Source: Acidobacteriota bacterium
Lineage (GTDB): Bacteria > Acidobacteriota > Terriglobia > Terriglobales > Acidobacteriaceae
Reading direction: 5' to 3'
DNA: 15,580 nucleotides
Assembly: GCA_021798655.1 (NCBI GenBank)
Contig: JAJZFE010000354.1
Span: 1 to 15,580, forward strand
Shown: positions 1 through 6,509 of the stretch, one piece after another
Position numbering within the stretch: position 1 is the first letter of the stretch
Layout of the letters: the number at the start of each line of letters is the position of its first letter
Position numbers and translations under genes: made by a program
The notes under the pieces: model-generated
Databases searched by the model: none
What the model was told of the DNA's origin: nothing
The model's input: the letters and a program-made list of their open reading frames with translations, nothing else

Positions 1-539
1 CCCCCTACGGTCTCGCCCTGGCCCTCGGCGGCCTCGGCTTCGGAGTCATCGCCGCCTTCGTCACCCTCTACTTCGCCCATCAGAACTGGCAGGGCGCAGC
101 TCTCTCCCTCACCCTCTACGGACTCGCCTTCGTCACCGCCCGCCTCTTCTTCGCCGGCCTCATCGACACCTGGGGAGGCTTCCGCGTCGCCGCCATCTCC
201 TTCGCCATCGAAGCCACCGGCCTCGCCCTCCTCGCCTGCAACCGCTCCCGCCCCCTCGCCTACCTCGGCTGCACCCTCACCGGCCTCGGCTTCTCGCTCA
301 TCTTCCCCGCCCTCGGCGTCGAGGTCGCCGACACCTTCCCCCCTGCCTCACGCGGCACCGTCCTCGCCGTCTACTCCGCCTTCGTCGATCTCGCCCTCTT
401 CCTCACCGGCCCCATCGCCGGCGTCGTCATCAGCCTCTACGGATACCCCATCACCTTCCTCGGCATCGCCGCCCTGGTCCTCGCCGCCCTCGCCCTCACC
501 CTCTGGCTCGCCTCCACCGTCCGCCACCAACCCGCCTGA
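1..539 (+). CDS. MFS transporter, C-terminal part (5' end outside window)
   Basis: The reading frame is open from base 3 and ends at TGA 537-539, giving about 178 codons of a very hydrophobic protein. Alternating hydrophobic stretches and short polar loops suggest five to six membrane helices, as expected for the C-terminal half of a 12-helix major facilitator superfamily permease. Visible features are a helix ending in ARLFFAGLIDTWGG (the arginine/aspartate loop typical between MFS helices 8 and 9), a glycine-rich helix with GLGFSLIFPALGVEVAD, and a loop PPASRGTVLAVYSAFVDLA, which resembles the YfcJ/YhhS-type efflux permeases. Codon use strongly favours C at third positions. The substrate cannot be told. 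It points toward the convergent gene ending at 716. MFS family is fairly certain; the subgroup is a guess. Confidence 0.82.
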   Translation, partial: PYGLALALGGLGFGVIAAFVTLYFAHQNWQGAALSLTLYGLAFVTARLFFAGLIDTWGGFRVAAISFAIEATGLALLACNRSRPLAYLGCTLTGLGFSLIFPALGVEVADTFPPASRGTVLAVYSAFVDLALFLTGPIAGVVISLYGYPITFLGIAALVLAALALTLWLASTVRHQPA

Positions 540-554
540 GCGCCCAAGCTCTCT

Positions 555-611
555 CAAGCAGCTGGCCAACTCTCAAGCTGCTAGCCAACTCTCCAGCTGC
601 TTACCAACGGG
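555..611. repeat. three tandem 19-bp repeats
   Basis: Three adjacent 19-bp units occupy 555-573, 574-592 and 593-611. The first two read CAAGCAGCTGGCCAACTCT and CAAGCTGCTAGCCAACTCT, and the third is a degenerate copy with CCAGCTGCTTACCAAC. They start 15 bp after the stop of the MFS gene. Function unknown. Confidence 0.75.
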
Positions 612-620
612 TATCGCTCT

Positions 621-669
621 GTCATTTCGACCGAAGGCCGCGCTTTTGCGGCCGCAGTGGAGAAACCCC
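621..669 (+). repeat. dispersed GTCATT repeat with internal GC hairpin, copy 1
   Basis: The stretch begins GTCATTTCGACCGAAG and continues to GTGGAGAAACCCCCGC, the shape of a short dispersed repeat seen in Terriglobia genomes (from memory). Inside it, GGCCGC at 636-641 and GCGGCC at 648-653 form a six-base-pair hairpin with loop GCTTTT. It lies between two convergent genes, so the hairpin could slow transcription from either side, but there is no proper T tract after it. Related copies appear at 7350, 11137 and 14022. Confidence 0.5.
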
Positions 670-715
670 CGCATTGCGGACCGCCTCATCCCTCTACACC
701 ATCGCGCCCCCCACC

Positions 716-1714
716 TCAGCACCCCGTAATCCCCGCCTCCCCCAGACACTTCTTCAACCCCTCCATGCTTCGCCGCGTCGAGTTCTCCGAGATCTCCGCC
801 TGCGTCGTCCCCTCCCCGCCGTGCCAGTGCGTCTCCAGGCTCACCGCATGGTGGTACCCGTCCCTCCGCAGCGCCTTGAACTGACCCACCCAGTCCACCA
901 GCCCCACGTCCACCGGCTCCCACTCAAACGGATGCTTCCCCGCTGCGCGCTCCTCGGGTGTAGCCCTCTTCGCATTCTTGCAGTGCACATGCCCGATCCG
1001 CCGCTTCGGCAGCGCGTCATAGTCCTGCGGATACGGCACGTCCCCCGCAAACGTCACCGAGTTCCCCGGGTCCCAGTTCAGCATGAAGTTTCTGTCCGGA
1101 ATCACCGCCAGCACCTCCGCCGCTTCCACACCCGACCCCGTATTGCACGCCATCTCGTTCTCCAGCAGCAGGATCAAATCGTGCTTCGCGCACGCCTCCG
1201 CCGCCTCCTTCAGCTTCCCGTTGATCTCCGCCCGATACGGCTTCTGATCCTCCAGCCGCCAGAAGTCGAAACACCGTATCCGGTCCGTCCCAAAGCTCCC
1301 GCACAGCCGGATCAGCGTCTGCAGCAGCTCTGCCTGCTCCTTGTACGTAAAGTCCGCGTGGAACTCGTCCCGCTTCGGACTCTCCTTCGACCGCGGCGCA
1401 CCCGGCAGGTCCACTTTGTACAGCGGGCTCGCCAGGTCCGTCACTCGCAGCTGGTACTTCGCCAGAATCCCCTTCGCCCGGTCCACCTCCTCGCCGCTCA
1501 AATCCGCCAGCGTCTTCCCCCACAGGCTCCGCAGCTCAATCCAATGCAGCCCAAACTCGTTCGCCGCCACATGGCACGCGTGCTCAAAGTCCGGCCCAAT
1601 CTCGTCGTTGATCACCGCCAGCCGAAACGGACAAGCATTCTGCGCCCACGCCCCCCGAGCCCAAACCCCCGCCGCCGCCGCACCCACCACAAACTCCCTG
1701 CGCGATACCGCCAT
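716..1714 (-). CDS. Tat-exported sugar phosphate isomerase/epimerase-like TIM-barrel protein
   Basis: This 332-residue protein has the fold pattern of the xylose isomerase-like TIM barrel/AP endonuclease 2 family. Candidate metal ligands and active-site residues sit in order: E185 in LLLENE, D215 in LNWDPGNS, H242/H244 in GHVHCKN, and E294/H296 in SLETHWH. The N-terminus is a twin-arginine signal, SRREFVVG with a following alanine-rich helix and a likely cleavage after AWA at about residue 24, so it acts outside the cytoplasm. I chose ATG 1714 because AGGAGGAGGAG lies just upstream and the Tat signal starts cleanly there; the frame is open to a further start at 1783, which would put 23 odd residues before the signal. 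Exported members of this family are common in acidobacteria and planctomycetes and mostly lack a known substrate. It is monocistronic as far as can be seen. Confidence 0.85.
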   Translation of the reverse strand: MAVSRREFVVGAAAAGVWARGAWAQNACPFRLAVINDEIGPDFEHACHVAANEFGLHWIELRSLWGKTLADLSGEEVDRAKGILAKYQLRVTDLASPLYKVDLPGAPRSKESPKRDEFHADFTYKEQAELLQTLIRLCGSFGTDRIRCFDFWRLEDQKPYRAEINGKLKEAAEACAKHDLILLLENEMACNTGSGVEAAEVLAVIPDRNFMLNWDPGNSVTFAGDVPYPQDYDALPKRRIGHVHCKNAKRATPEERAAGKHPFEWEPVDVGLVDWVGQFKALRRDGYHHAVSLETHWHGGEGTTQAEISENSTRRSMEGLKKCLGEAGITGC

Positions 1715-1760
1715 AACTCCTCCTCCTCGCACCCTGGCTTCTTTCCGACACGCTCCGAAC

Positions 1761-1766
1761 TTTATA
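1761..1766 (-). promoter_or_regulatory. possible -10 element for the isomerase-like gene
   Basis: On the minus strand TATAAA lies about 46 bp before the chosen ATG, preceded directly by CTG. No convincing -35 element is found 16-18 bp further upstream, so this is only a candidate. Confidence 0.3.
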
Positions 1767-1931
1767 CAGTCGCGCCTTGACACCCTGCGACTTCCACCAA
1801 AACTCTGTCAACCCCCAACCCACCCCACAAAACCGCTAACCCACACACCTCCAACGCGTTACACCCCAAAAAACAAAAACATATTCATCCCCTCCAAACT
1901 TCTATAATAGAAACAGGGGAAGAACAGGCAA

Positions 1932-1987
1932 CTGAGAACTCAGAACTGACACCTCACACCTGAGAACTGAGAACTAACACCTGACAA
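1932..1987. repeat. 28-bp tandem repeat, two copies
   Basis: The units at 1932-1959 and 1960-1987 both begin CTGAGAACT and differ at four of 28 positions. Within the first unit CTGAG-AA-CTCAG can form a small hairpin. Function unknown. Confidence 0.75.
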
Positions 1988-2010
1988 CAAACCCTCGCAT
2001 CACGAAAATC

Positions 2011-2118
2011 GCCCGTAACCCCAATGTTTTGAATATTATGCCCGTAAAATCTCTGCAATCAATATTTTGCAGCCACAACACCGCGTAACCTGTTGATTCC
2101 AGAGATCAAGCAAAAACG
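2011..2118. repeat. three degenerate GTAACC-type repeat units
   Basis: Three AT-richer blocks start with GCCCGTAACC (2011), CCCGTAAAAT (2041) and CCGCGTAACC (2081). The first two continue into similar motifs containing AATATT followed by TTGC or TATG, and the third ends in CAAGCAAAA. The similarity is weak but repeated. It resembles dispersed non-coding elements I associate with acidobacterial genomes. Confidence 0.4.
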
Positions 2119-2121
2119 ATA

Positions 2122-2138
2122 GGGGGGGGGTACCCCCC
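2122..2138. repeat. G-run/C-run palindrome around GGTACC
   Basis: Nine G residues are followed by TA and six C residues; 2125-2138 is a perfect 14-bp palindrome centred on GGTACC. It may form a very stable hairpin or cause polymerase slippage, and the length of the G run may vary or be misassembled. Confidence 0.7.
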
Positions 2139-2252
2139 ACCCGCGCAGGCTGGATGGCCCGGCGACCGGCCTCCGCGAAGCTGCCTGGAAGCCGCGCTGC
2201 TCGTCCCGCTCGCCAGCGTAAATCCGTCAGAATCAACACCGCAAAATACTCC

Positions 2253-2281
2253 TTGACAACGCCCCGAATCGCTCCTACTCT
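2253..2281 (+). promoter_or_regulatory. sigma70-type promoter for the radical SAM gene
   Basis: A perfect -35 TTGACA (2253-2258) is followed by a 17-bp spacer and -10 TACTCT (2276-2281). Transcription would start near 2288, about 15 nt before the ATG, leaving room for the GAGG at 2292-2295 as ribosome binding site. Confidence 0.6.
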
Positions 2282-2302
2282 CAAAACCACTGAGGCGAAG
2301 AC

Positions 2303-3442
2303 ATGGCGAAAATGGCGACAACCGACGAACACCTCTTCCCCATCCTCGACCACGCACAGTCGCCCACCGGACTCGCCCGTCTCGCCGCCGAAGCCACCCA
2401 CGCCGACGACGGACACCTCATCGAGTTCAAGGCGCTCCAAACCCGCTCGCTGCTCAACAAGTCCGTCTCCAAACGCCAGCTCTCCCTCGCCTGGTCCATC
2501 AACCCCTACCGCGGCTGCGAGTTCGGCTGCAAGTACTGCTACGCCCGCTACACCCACGAGTTTCTCCAGCCCGCGCCCATCGCCGAGGTCCCCAAAGGCA
2601 CCTACACCGGCGGCCAGCAGCCCTGGGCACTCGCCTTCGAGCGCGAGATCTACCTCAAGGAAAACGCCGCCTGGCTCCTCGAACAGGAGCTACGCACCGT
2701 CGGCGCGAACCTCGCCAGACACCACGACGAGATCGCCATCGGCACCGCGACGGACCCCTACCAGCCGATCGAGCGCCGCGTCGGCATCACCCGTTCGCTG
2801 CTCGAAGTCTTCGCCAAACAGGAAGGCCTTCGCATCGGCCTCATCACCAAGTCCAACCTCATCACCCGCGACATCGACCTGCTCCGCCAGATCGCCGCGC
2901 GCAACACGCTCGTGCTGCACATCACCATCACCACCACCGAAACGGAGCTGGCCCGCAAGCTCGAACCCCGCGCGCCGCGCCCCGATCTCCGCTTCGACGC
3001 CGTCCGCAAGCTGCGCGACGCCGACCTCACCGCCGGCGTCCTCTGCTCTCCGCTGCTGCCCGGCATCAACGATACTTTGCAGTCGCTCGACGCCGTTGCG
3101 AGCCGTGCTGCCGCAGCGGGTGCCAGCTTCCTGGGAGCCCACCCGCTGTTCTTGAAGTCGTGTTCGCGTCCAACCTGGCTGAGCTTCGTTCGCGAACACT
3201 ACCCCACCCTCGTCGCCGACTACGAGCGTCGTTACGCCGCAGCCGACTTCGCCTCCGCCGACTACCGCAACAAGATGGCCGGCCGCGTCCAACTCGTCTG
3301 CCGCAAACACGGCCTCGCCGAACGCTCCACCGACGCGCTGCTCACCCGCGTCACCGGCCGCAACGCCACAAACCCGCGCAAACCGCCCGCGTCCACTTCA
3401 CTCGCTCCACCCGCGCAGGCCACGCTCTTCGCCGCCAGCTAG
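2303..3442 (+). CDS. PA0069/SPL-like radical SAM protein
   Basis: The 379-residue protein carries the radical SAM iron-sulfur signature CEFGCKYC with C72, C76 and C79 (CX3CX2C) inside NPYRGCEFGCKYCYARYTHEF-type sequence, which is the hallmark of the PA0069/Rv2578c group related to spore photoproduct lyase. Later features are GTATDPYQPIER, a helix-strand pattern around ITKSNLITRD, and a strand LHITITTT, all matching the partial TIM barrel of this group. The members reductively cleave S-adenosylmethionine; the substrate of this group is unknown, and DNA repair activity should not be assumed. ATG 2303 is preceded by GAGG seven bases upstream and by a good promoter; a second ATG at 2312 is possible. 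The stop TAG shares the palindrome CTAG with the stop of the convergent TspO-like gene. Confidence 0.9.
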   Translation: MAKMATTDEHLFPILDHAQSPTGLARLAAEATHADDGHLIEFKALQTRSLLNKSVSKRQLSLAWSINPYRGCEFGCKYCYARYTHEFLQPAPIAEVPKGTYTGGQQPWALAFEREIYLKENAAWLLEQELRTVGANLARHHDEIAIGTATDPYQPIERRVGITRSLLEVFAKQEGLRIGLITKSNLITRDIDLLRQIAARNTLVLHITITTTETELARKLEPRAPRPDLRFDAVRKLRDADLTAGVLCSPLLPGINDTLQSLDAVASRAAAAGASFLGAHPLFLKSCSRPTWLSFVREHYPTLVADYERRYAAADFASADYRNKMAGRVQLVCRKHGLAERSTDALLTRVTGRNATNPRKPPASTSLAPPAQATLFAAS

Positions 3443-3912
3443 CGGTACAAACCAATCGCCGTCACGCTCGCCGCATACAGCAGCCACGCGCACACCGCAG
3501 CCACGCACACTCCCGCTCGCGCCACCCTGCGCCACGCCATCACCGCCACCGGAATCGCCACCGCCGCGGTGATGACATTGCCAATCAGCCCGACTCTGTC
3601 GTCGCTCAACCCCGACGTGTAGAGCGGATACAGCAGGCACAGCAGCGCCACCAGGCTCACGCTCTCCGCCACGCGCCGCTGCCCCGCTCGCAGCAGCAGC
3701 CACCGCGCCACCGCCATCGCCGCAAACAGCACCATCCAAAGCGCACCCACAAACCAACCCGGCGGAACTCCCGGCAGGGTCCCCTGTGCCGCACGCGTGC
3801 TCTGGTTCCAACCCAGCCCGAAGATCAATCCATTCAGCACCAGCGGCAACAGCAGAAACACCGCAAGGTTCGCACCCAGGCTCGACAACACAGCACGTCT
3901 CTTATCGCTCAC
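3439..3912 (-). CDS. TspO/MBR-like (tryptophan-rich sensory) membrane protein, divergent
   Basis: This 157-residue protein has five likely membrane helices, as in TspO/mitochondrial benzodiazepine receptor proteins. The best match to the family is PPGWFVGALWMVLFAAMAVA at about 50-69, which corresponds to the conserved PPxWxFxPVWxxLYxxMGxA. The end CAWLLYAASVTAIGLYR fits the helix-5 pattern. The conserved NxxWSxxFF of helix 3 is not present; the equivalent region reads LLYPLYTSGL, so this is a divergent member and ligand binding may differ. I chose GTG 3912 because AAGGAG lies eight bases upstream (3921-3926); the longer frame from ATG 3936 has no such site. TspO proteins bind porphyrins and related ligands in the outer or inner membrane. 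It is the last gene after ribokinase with a 36-bp gap. Confidence 0.65.
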   Translation of the reverse strand: MSDKRRAVLSSLGANLAVFLLLPLVLNGLIFGLGWNQSTRAAQGTLPGVPPGWFVGALWMVLFAAMAVARWLLLRAGQRRVAESVSLVALLCLLYPLYTSGLSDDRVGLIGNVITAAVAIPVAVMAWRRVARAGVCVAAVCAWLLYAASVTAIGLYR

Positions 3913-3948
3913 GCAACACGCTCCTTGCAGATACACATACGATGCGCC

Positions 3949-4887
3949 TCAAGCCCGCAGCAACGCATCAATCTCCGCGCGCTGCGGCATCGAAGGCGCA
4001 GTCCCGGCGCGCGTCACCGACAGCCCCGCCGTCGCGCACCCAAACCGCAACGCCTCGCGCAGCGCTCTGCCTTCCAGCAAAGCCGCCGCGAAGCCGCCGC
4101 AGAACGCATCGCCCGCGCCGGTCGTCTCCACCACCGGCCCGGCGTTGAACGCCGGCACAAACACCGCAGCCTCATCCTTGGCACACGCCAATGCACCGCG
4201 CTCTCCCAGCGTCAGAATCACCGTCTTCGGTCCGCGAGCCAGCAGCGCCCGCGCACACATCTCGGCCTGCTCCAGCGTCTTCACCGGCATCCCCGACAGC
4301 AGCTCAGCCTCGCTCTCGTTCGGCACCAGGTAATCCACCAGCGCCAGCATCGCATCGCTCAGCGGCACCGCCGGCGCAGGATTCAGGATCGTCGTTACGC
4401 CCGCCGCACGCGCCATCTCCAGCCCGCGCAGCACCGTCTCCAGCGGCAGCTCCAGCTGCAGCAGCAGCACCTTCGGCGCGCGGATCGAATCGGCCATGCG
4501 GTCCACATCCGCCGGCATCAGCGTGTAGCACGCGCCAGGCACCACGATGATCGCGTTGTTCCCGGTCGCATCGTCCACCACAATCGCCGCCGAGCCCGTA
4601 GGCGTCGCGCAGGTATCCACCAGCGTCGCGTCGATGCCGTCCGCCAACCACGTTGCGCGCGCCAGCTGCCCAAACGCGTCGTCACCCAGCCGCGAAGCCA
4701 TCCGCACCCGCGCGCCACTGCCCTGCAACGCACGCGCCGCCGCCACCGCCTGGTTCGACCCCTTACCGCCAGGCCCCAGCGCCGACGCGCTGCCCAGCAG
4801 CGTCTCGCCCCACACCGGCAGCCGCGCCGCACGAAACGCCACATCCGCCACAAAGCTGCCCAGCACCAGAATCTCGTCCACCCTCAC
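3949..4887 (-). CDS. rbsK: ribokinase (PfkB family)
   Basis: Ribokinase phosphorylates D-ribose to ribose 5-phosphate with ATP in the cytoplasm. The 312-residue length is close to E. coli RbsK (309). Family motifs are in place: GPGGKGSNQAVAAA at 38-51 (sugar-binding glycine pair), NPAPA at 169-173, PNESEAELL at 189-197, and TTGAGDAFCGGFAAAL at 255-270 with D260 as catalytic base in the anion hole GAGD. The frame starts with GTG at 4887, with AAGGTGAGG just upstream. The gene follows the sugar transporter by 24 bp and precedes the TspO-like gene by 36 bp on the same strand, which suggests one operon and supports ribose as substrate. Other PfkB sugar kinases cannot be wholly excluded, but the GGKGSNQA form is typical of ribokinase. 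Confidence 0.88.
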   Translation of the reverse strand: MRVDEILVLGSFVADVAFRAARLPVWGETLLGSASALGPGGKGSNQAVAAARALQGSGARVRMASRLGDDAFGQLARATWLADGIDATLVDTCATPTGSAAIVVDDATGNNAIIVVPGACYTLMPADVDRMADSIRAPKVLLLQLELPLETVLRGLEMARAAGVTTILNPAPAVPLSDAMLALVDYLVPNESEAELLSGMPVKTLEQAEMCARALLARGPKTVILTLGERGALACAKDEAAVFVPAFNAGPVVETTGAGDAFCGGFAAALLEGRALREALRFGCATAGLSVTRAGTAPSMPQRAEIDALLRA

Positions 4888-4911
4888 ACCTCACCTTCAA
4901 ACCAGAATCAT

Positions 4912-5892
4912 CTAGCCGACATACGCACGCGCTATCAGCACCAGAGCAAACCCATACGCAACCACCATCGCTGCAAGATAGCCCTTCGCCTTCGCATTCG
5001 CGCCCTTGAACTCCCTCCACACCAGCACGCCCCACAGGCACGCCACCAGCGGCGACGCCTGCCCAATCGCATACGAGATCGCCACGCCCACCAGGCTTGC
5101 TGCCACAAAGTTGAACACCGTCCCCGTGCCCCAGATCGCTCCGCCCAGCAGCCCCAGCGCGTGGTACTTCATCGGCGCGCGAAAGTAGTCACCCGCCGAA
5201 ACCGGCTCACCCACCAGCGGCCGCCGCATCAGCACTGTGTTGAATACAAAGCAGCACAGCAGCGCGCCAAAGGTCAGCAGCACCGCCGTTGTATACGGAG
5301 TCAACGTGTTCCCTCGCGTCATCGCCCGCGTCACAAACGGCGCAAAGATCCCCATCAGCAGCCCCGACACTACGCAGATCGCCACGCCGCGCCGCGACAC
5401 ATTCGTCTCGCCCGATCGCAGCGCGCCATAACTCTTGCCCACCAGCACCACCGCCACCACCGCCATCGCCACGCCCCCACCCAGCAGCACAGGGTTTCCC
5501 CGCGGCTGCAGCGCATAGCTCAGCACCACGCCTTCCACCAGTGCAATTCCAATCGAGATCGGAAACGCTACCGCCAGCCCCACCATCTCAATCCCGGCCA
5601 CCAGCAGCACATTCGCAATGTTGAAGATAAACCCGCCCAGCGCCGCATACAGCAGGTTGCGCCAATCGGCCGCGTGCAGGTTCGCCACAAACGCTGTCGG
5701 CCCGCCCGCAAAGCTGCCCAGCGTCAACGCCAGCACGACCGCGATCCCGAAGATCCCCAGCGCATAGTCCCAGTAGTACAGCTCAAACCGGTAGTTGCGC
5801 GTCCCTTTGTACGTGTTCGCGAACGACCCCCAGCACAGCGTGCTGCCAATCGTCATCAGCAGCGCTACAGCAAACGTCGTCGGAACAAACAT
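4912..5892 (-). CDS. GRP/RbsU-like sugar permease (DMT superfamily)
   Basis: The 326-residue protein is highly hydrophobic with about ten predicted membrane helices, the topology of the glucose/ribose porter branch of the drug/metabolite transporter superfamily. It contains GSTLCWGSFANTYKG near the N-terminus, then FELYYWDYALG, a glycine/asparagine-rich helix ALGGFIFNIANVLLVAGIE, and AFPISIGIALV, patterns I know from RbsU/GlcU-like and ureide-permease-like proteins of acidobacteria and Bacteroidetes. ATG 5892 is preceded by GGAGGG with good spacing; an upstream GTG at 5913 would add seven residues. Its place before ribokinase makes ribose, or a nucleoside-derived pentose, the most likely substrate (inference). 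Transcription probably starts at its own promoter after the rplK terminator. Confidence 0.78.
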   Translation of the reverse strand: MFVPTTFAVALLMTIGSTLCWGSFANTYKGTRNYRFELYYWDYALGIFGIAVVLALTLGSFAGGPTAFVANLHAADWRNLLYAALGGFIFNIANVLLVAGIEMVGLAVAFPISIGIALVEGVVLSYALQPRGNPVLLGGGVAMAVVAVVLVGKSYGALRSGETNVSRRGVAICVVSGLLMGIFAPFVTRAMTRGNTLTPYTTAVLLTFGALLCCFVFNTVLMRRPLVGEPVSAGDYFRAPMKYHALGLLGGAIWGTGTVFNFVAASLVGVAISYAIGQASPLVACLWGVLVWREFKGANAKAKGYLAAMVVAYGFALVLIARAYVG

Positions 5893-5936
5893 CCACAGCC
5901 CTCCCTCGCACACTTCAGGTCGCAGTCAAGCCTGTA

Positions 5937-5955
5937 ATTATGCAGTGTGCACTGC
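5937..5955 (-). promoter_or_regulatory. candidate -10 with overlapping palindromic operator
   Basis: On the minus strand CATAAT (5942-5937) sits about 45 bp before the transporter start. It abuts a perfect inverted repeat GCAGTG-TG-CACTGC at 5942-5955, which would lie between the -35 and -10 elements and could be a repressor site. No clear -35 is seen. Confidence 0.4.
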
Positions 5956-6000
5956 GCTTTGGTACAGCACCGAATCCTCGCCCCGCGATTCCCCGCCACA

Positions 6001-6040
6001 AACAAAAAGGCTGGAGACGCGTATCGCGCACTCCAGCCTT
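6001..6040 (-). terminator. intrinsic terminator after rplK
   Basis: A perfect 10-bp stem, AAGGCTGGAG (6007-6016) with CTCCAGCCTT (6031-6040), has a 14-nt loop that can itself pair (GCG/CGC). On the minus strand it is followed by TTTTTGTTTG. It begins 18 bp after the rplK stop and closes the nusG-rplK transcription unit. Confidence 0.9.
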
Positions 6041-6058
6041 CTCTCGTTCCTGCAACTC

Positions 6059-6496
6059 TTACGCTACGACATCAATGCCCATCGAGCGCGCCGTGCCGCG
6101 AATCGTCTTCGCCGCCGCCTCGACCGTGTTCGCATTCATGTCCGGCATCTTCACCTTGGCGATCTCCAGGATCTGCTTCTCGGTGACCTTGCCCTTCTTG
6201 TCCTTGTTCGGTGTGCCCGAACCCTTCTCAATGCCCGCCGCCTTCAGCAGCAGCACCGGCGCCGGAGGCGTCTTCGTGATGAAGCTGAACGTGCGGTCCG
6301 CGTACACGGTGATGACGACCGGAACCGTCATGCCCGCAACCGCCGGGTCCTTGCTCGTGCGCTCGTTGAACTGCTTGCAGAACTCCATGATGTTGACCTG
6401 CGCCTGACCCAGCGCGGGGCCTACCGGCGGTGCCGGCGTCGCCTTGCCGGCCGTGATCTGGAGCTTGACATACCCTGTAATCTTCTTCGGTGCCAT
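6059..6496 (-). CDS. rplK: 50S ribosomal protein L11
   Basis: L11 (uL11) binds the GTPase-associated region of 23S rRNA together with L10 and helps elongation factors and RelA on the ribosome. The 145-residue sequence shows the N-terminal lysine-rich strand, the proline-rich segment [40 protein letters not shown], and a C-terminal RNA-binding domain ending [18 protein letters not shown] 6496 has AAGGA about eight bases upstream. In most bacteria rplA (L1) follows directly; here a terminator and then a sugar transporter follow instead. Confidence 0.97.
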   Translation of the reverse strand: MAPKKITGYVKLQITAGKATPAPPVGPALGQAQVNIMEFCKQFNERTSKDPAVAGMTVPVVITVYADRTFSFITKTPPAPVLLLKAAGIEKGSGTPNKDKKGKVTEKQILEIAKVKMPDMNANTVEAAAKTIRGTARSMGIDVVA

Positions 6497-6509
6497 GTGC
6501 GTAATCCTT

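Larger units (their letters stand above)
1784..2302. other. gene-poor, repeat-rich intergenic region
   Basis: No credible protein gene is seen on either strand. The first part is unusually A/C-rich compared with its surroundings. It holds a palindrome TTCTATAATAGAA (1900-1912) flanked by CCCCT (1889-1893) and AGGGG (1915-1919), two 28-bp tandem repeats (1932-1987), three degenerate units beginning CCCGTAA or CGCGTAACC (about 2011-2095), a G-run/C-run palindrome (2125-2138), and finally the promoter of the radical SAM gene. The compositional break suggests accumulated repeat debris rather than a lost gene. Confidence 0.7.

Noticed and set aside
636..653. GGCCGC/GCGGCC hairpin as terminator between the MFS and isomerase genes
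   Set aside because: Neither side has a T tract; it is part of the dispersed repeat, so it is listed there and not as a terminator.
674..1780. Long plus-strand open frame opposite the isomerase-like gene
   Set aside because: It is arginine/proline/leucine-rich with no family pattern and lies exactly opposite a well-recognised protein; it is a GC-rich antisense shadow.
1777..1782. TTGACA on the plus strand as a promoter
   Set aside because: No -10-like sequence lies 16-18 bp downstream and no plus-strand gene follows for over 500 bp.
3160..5937. 925-codon plus-strand open frame
   Set aside because: It runs opposite the TspO-like, ribokinase and permease genes and is made almost only of R, H, Q and P, as antisense of GC-rich codons gives.
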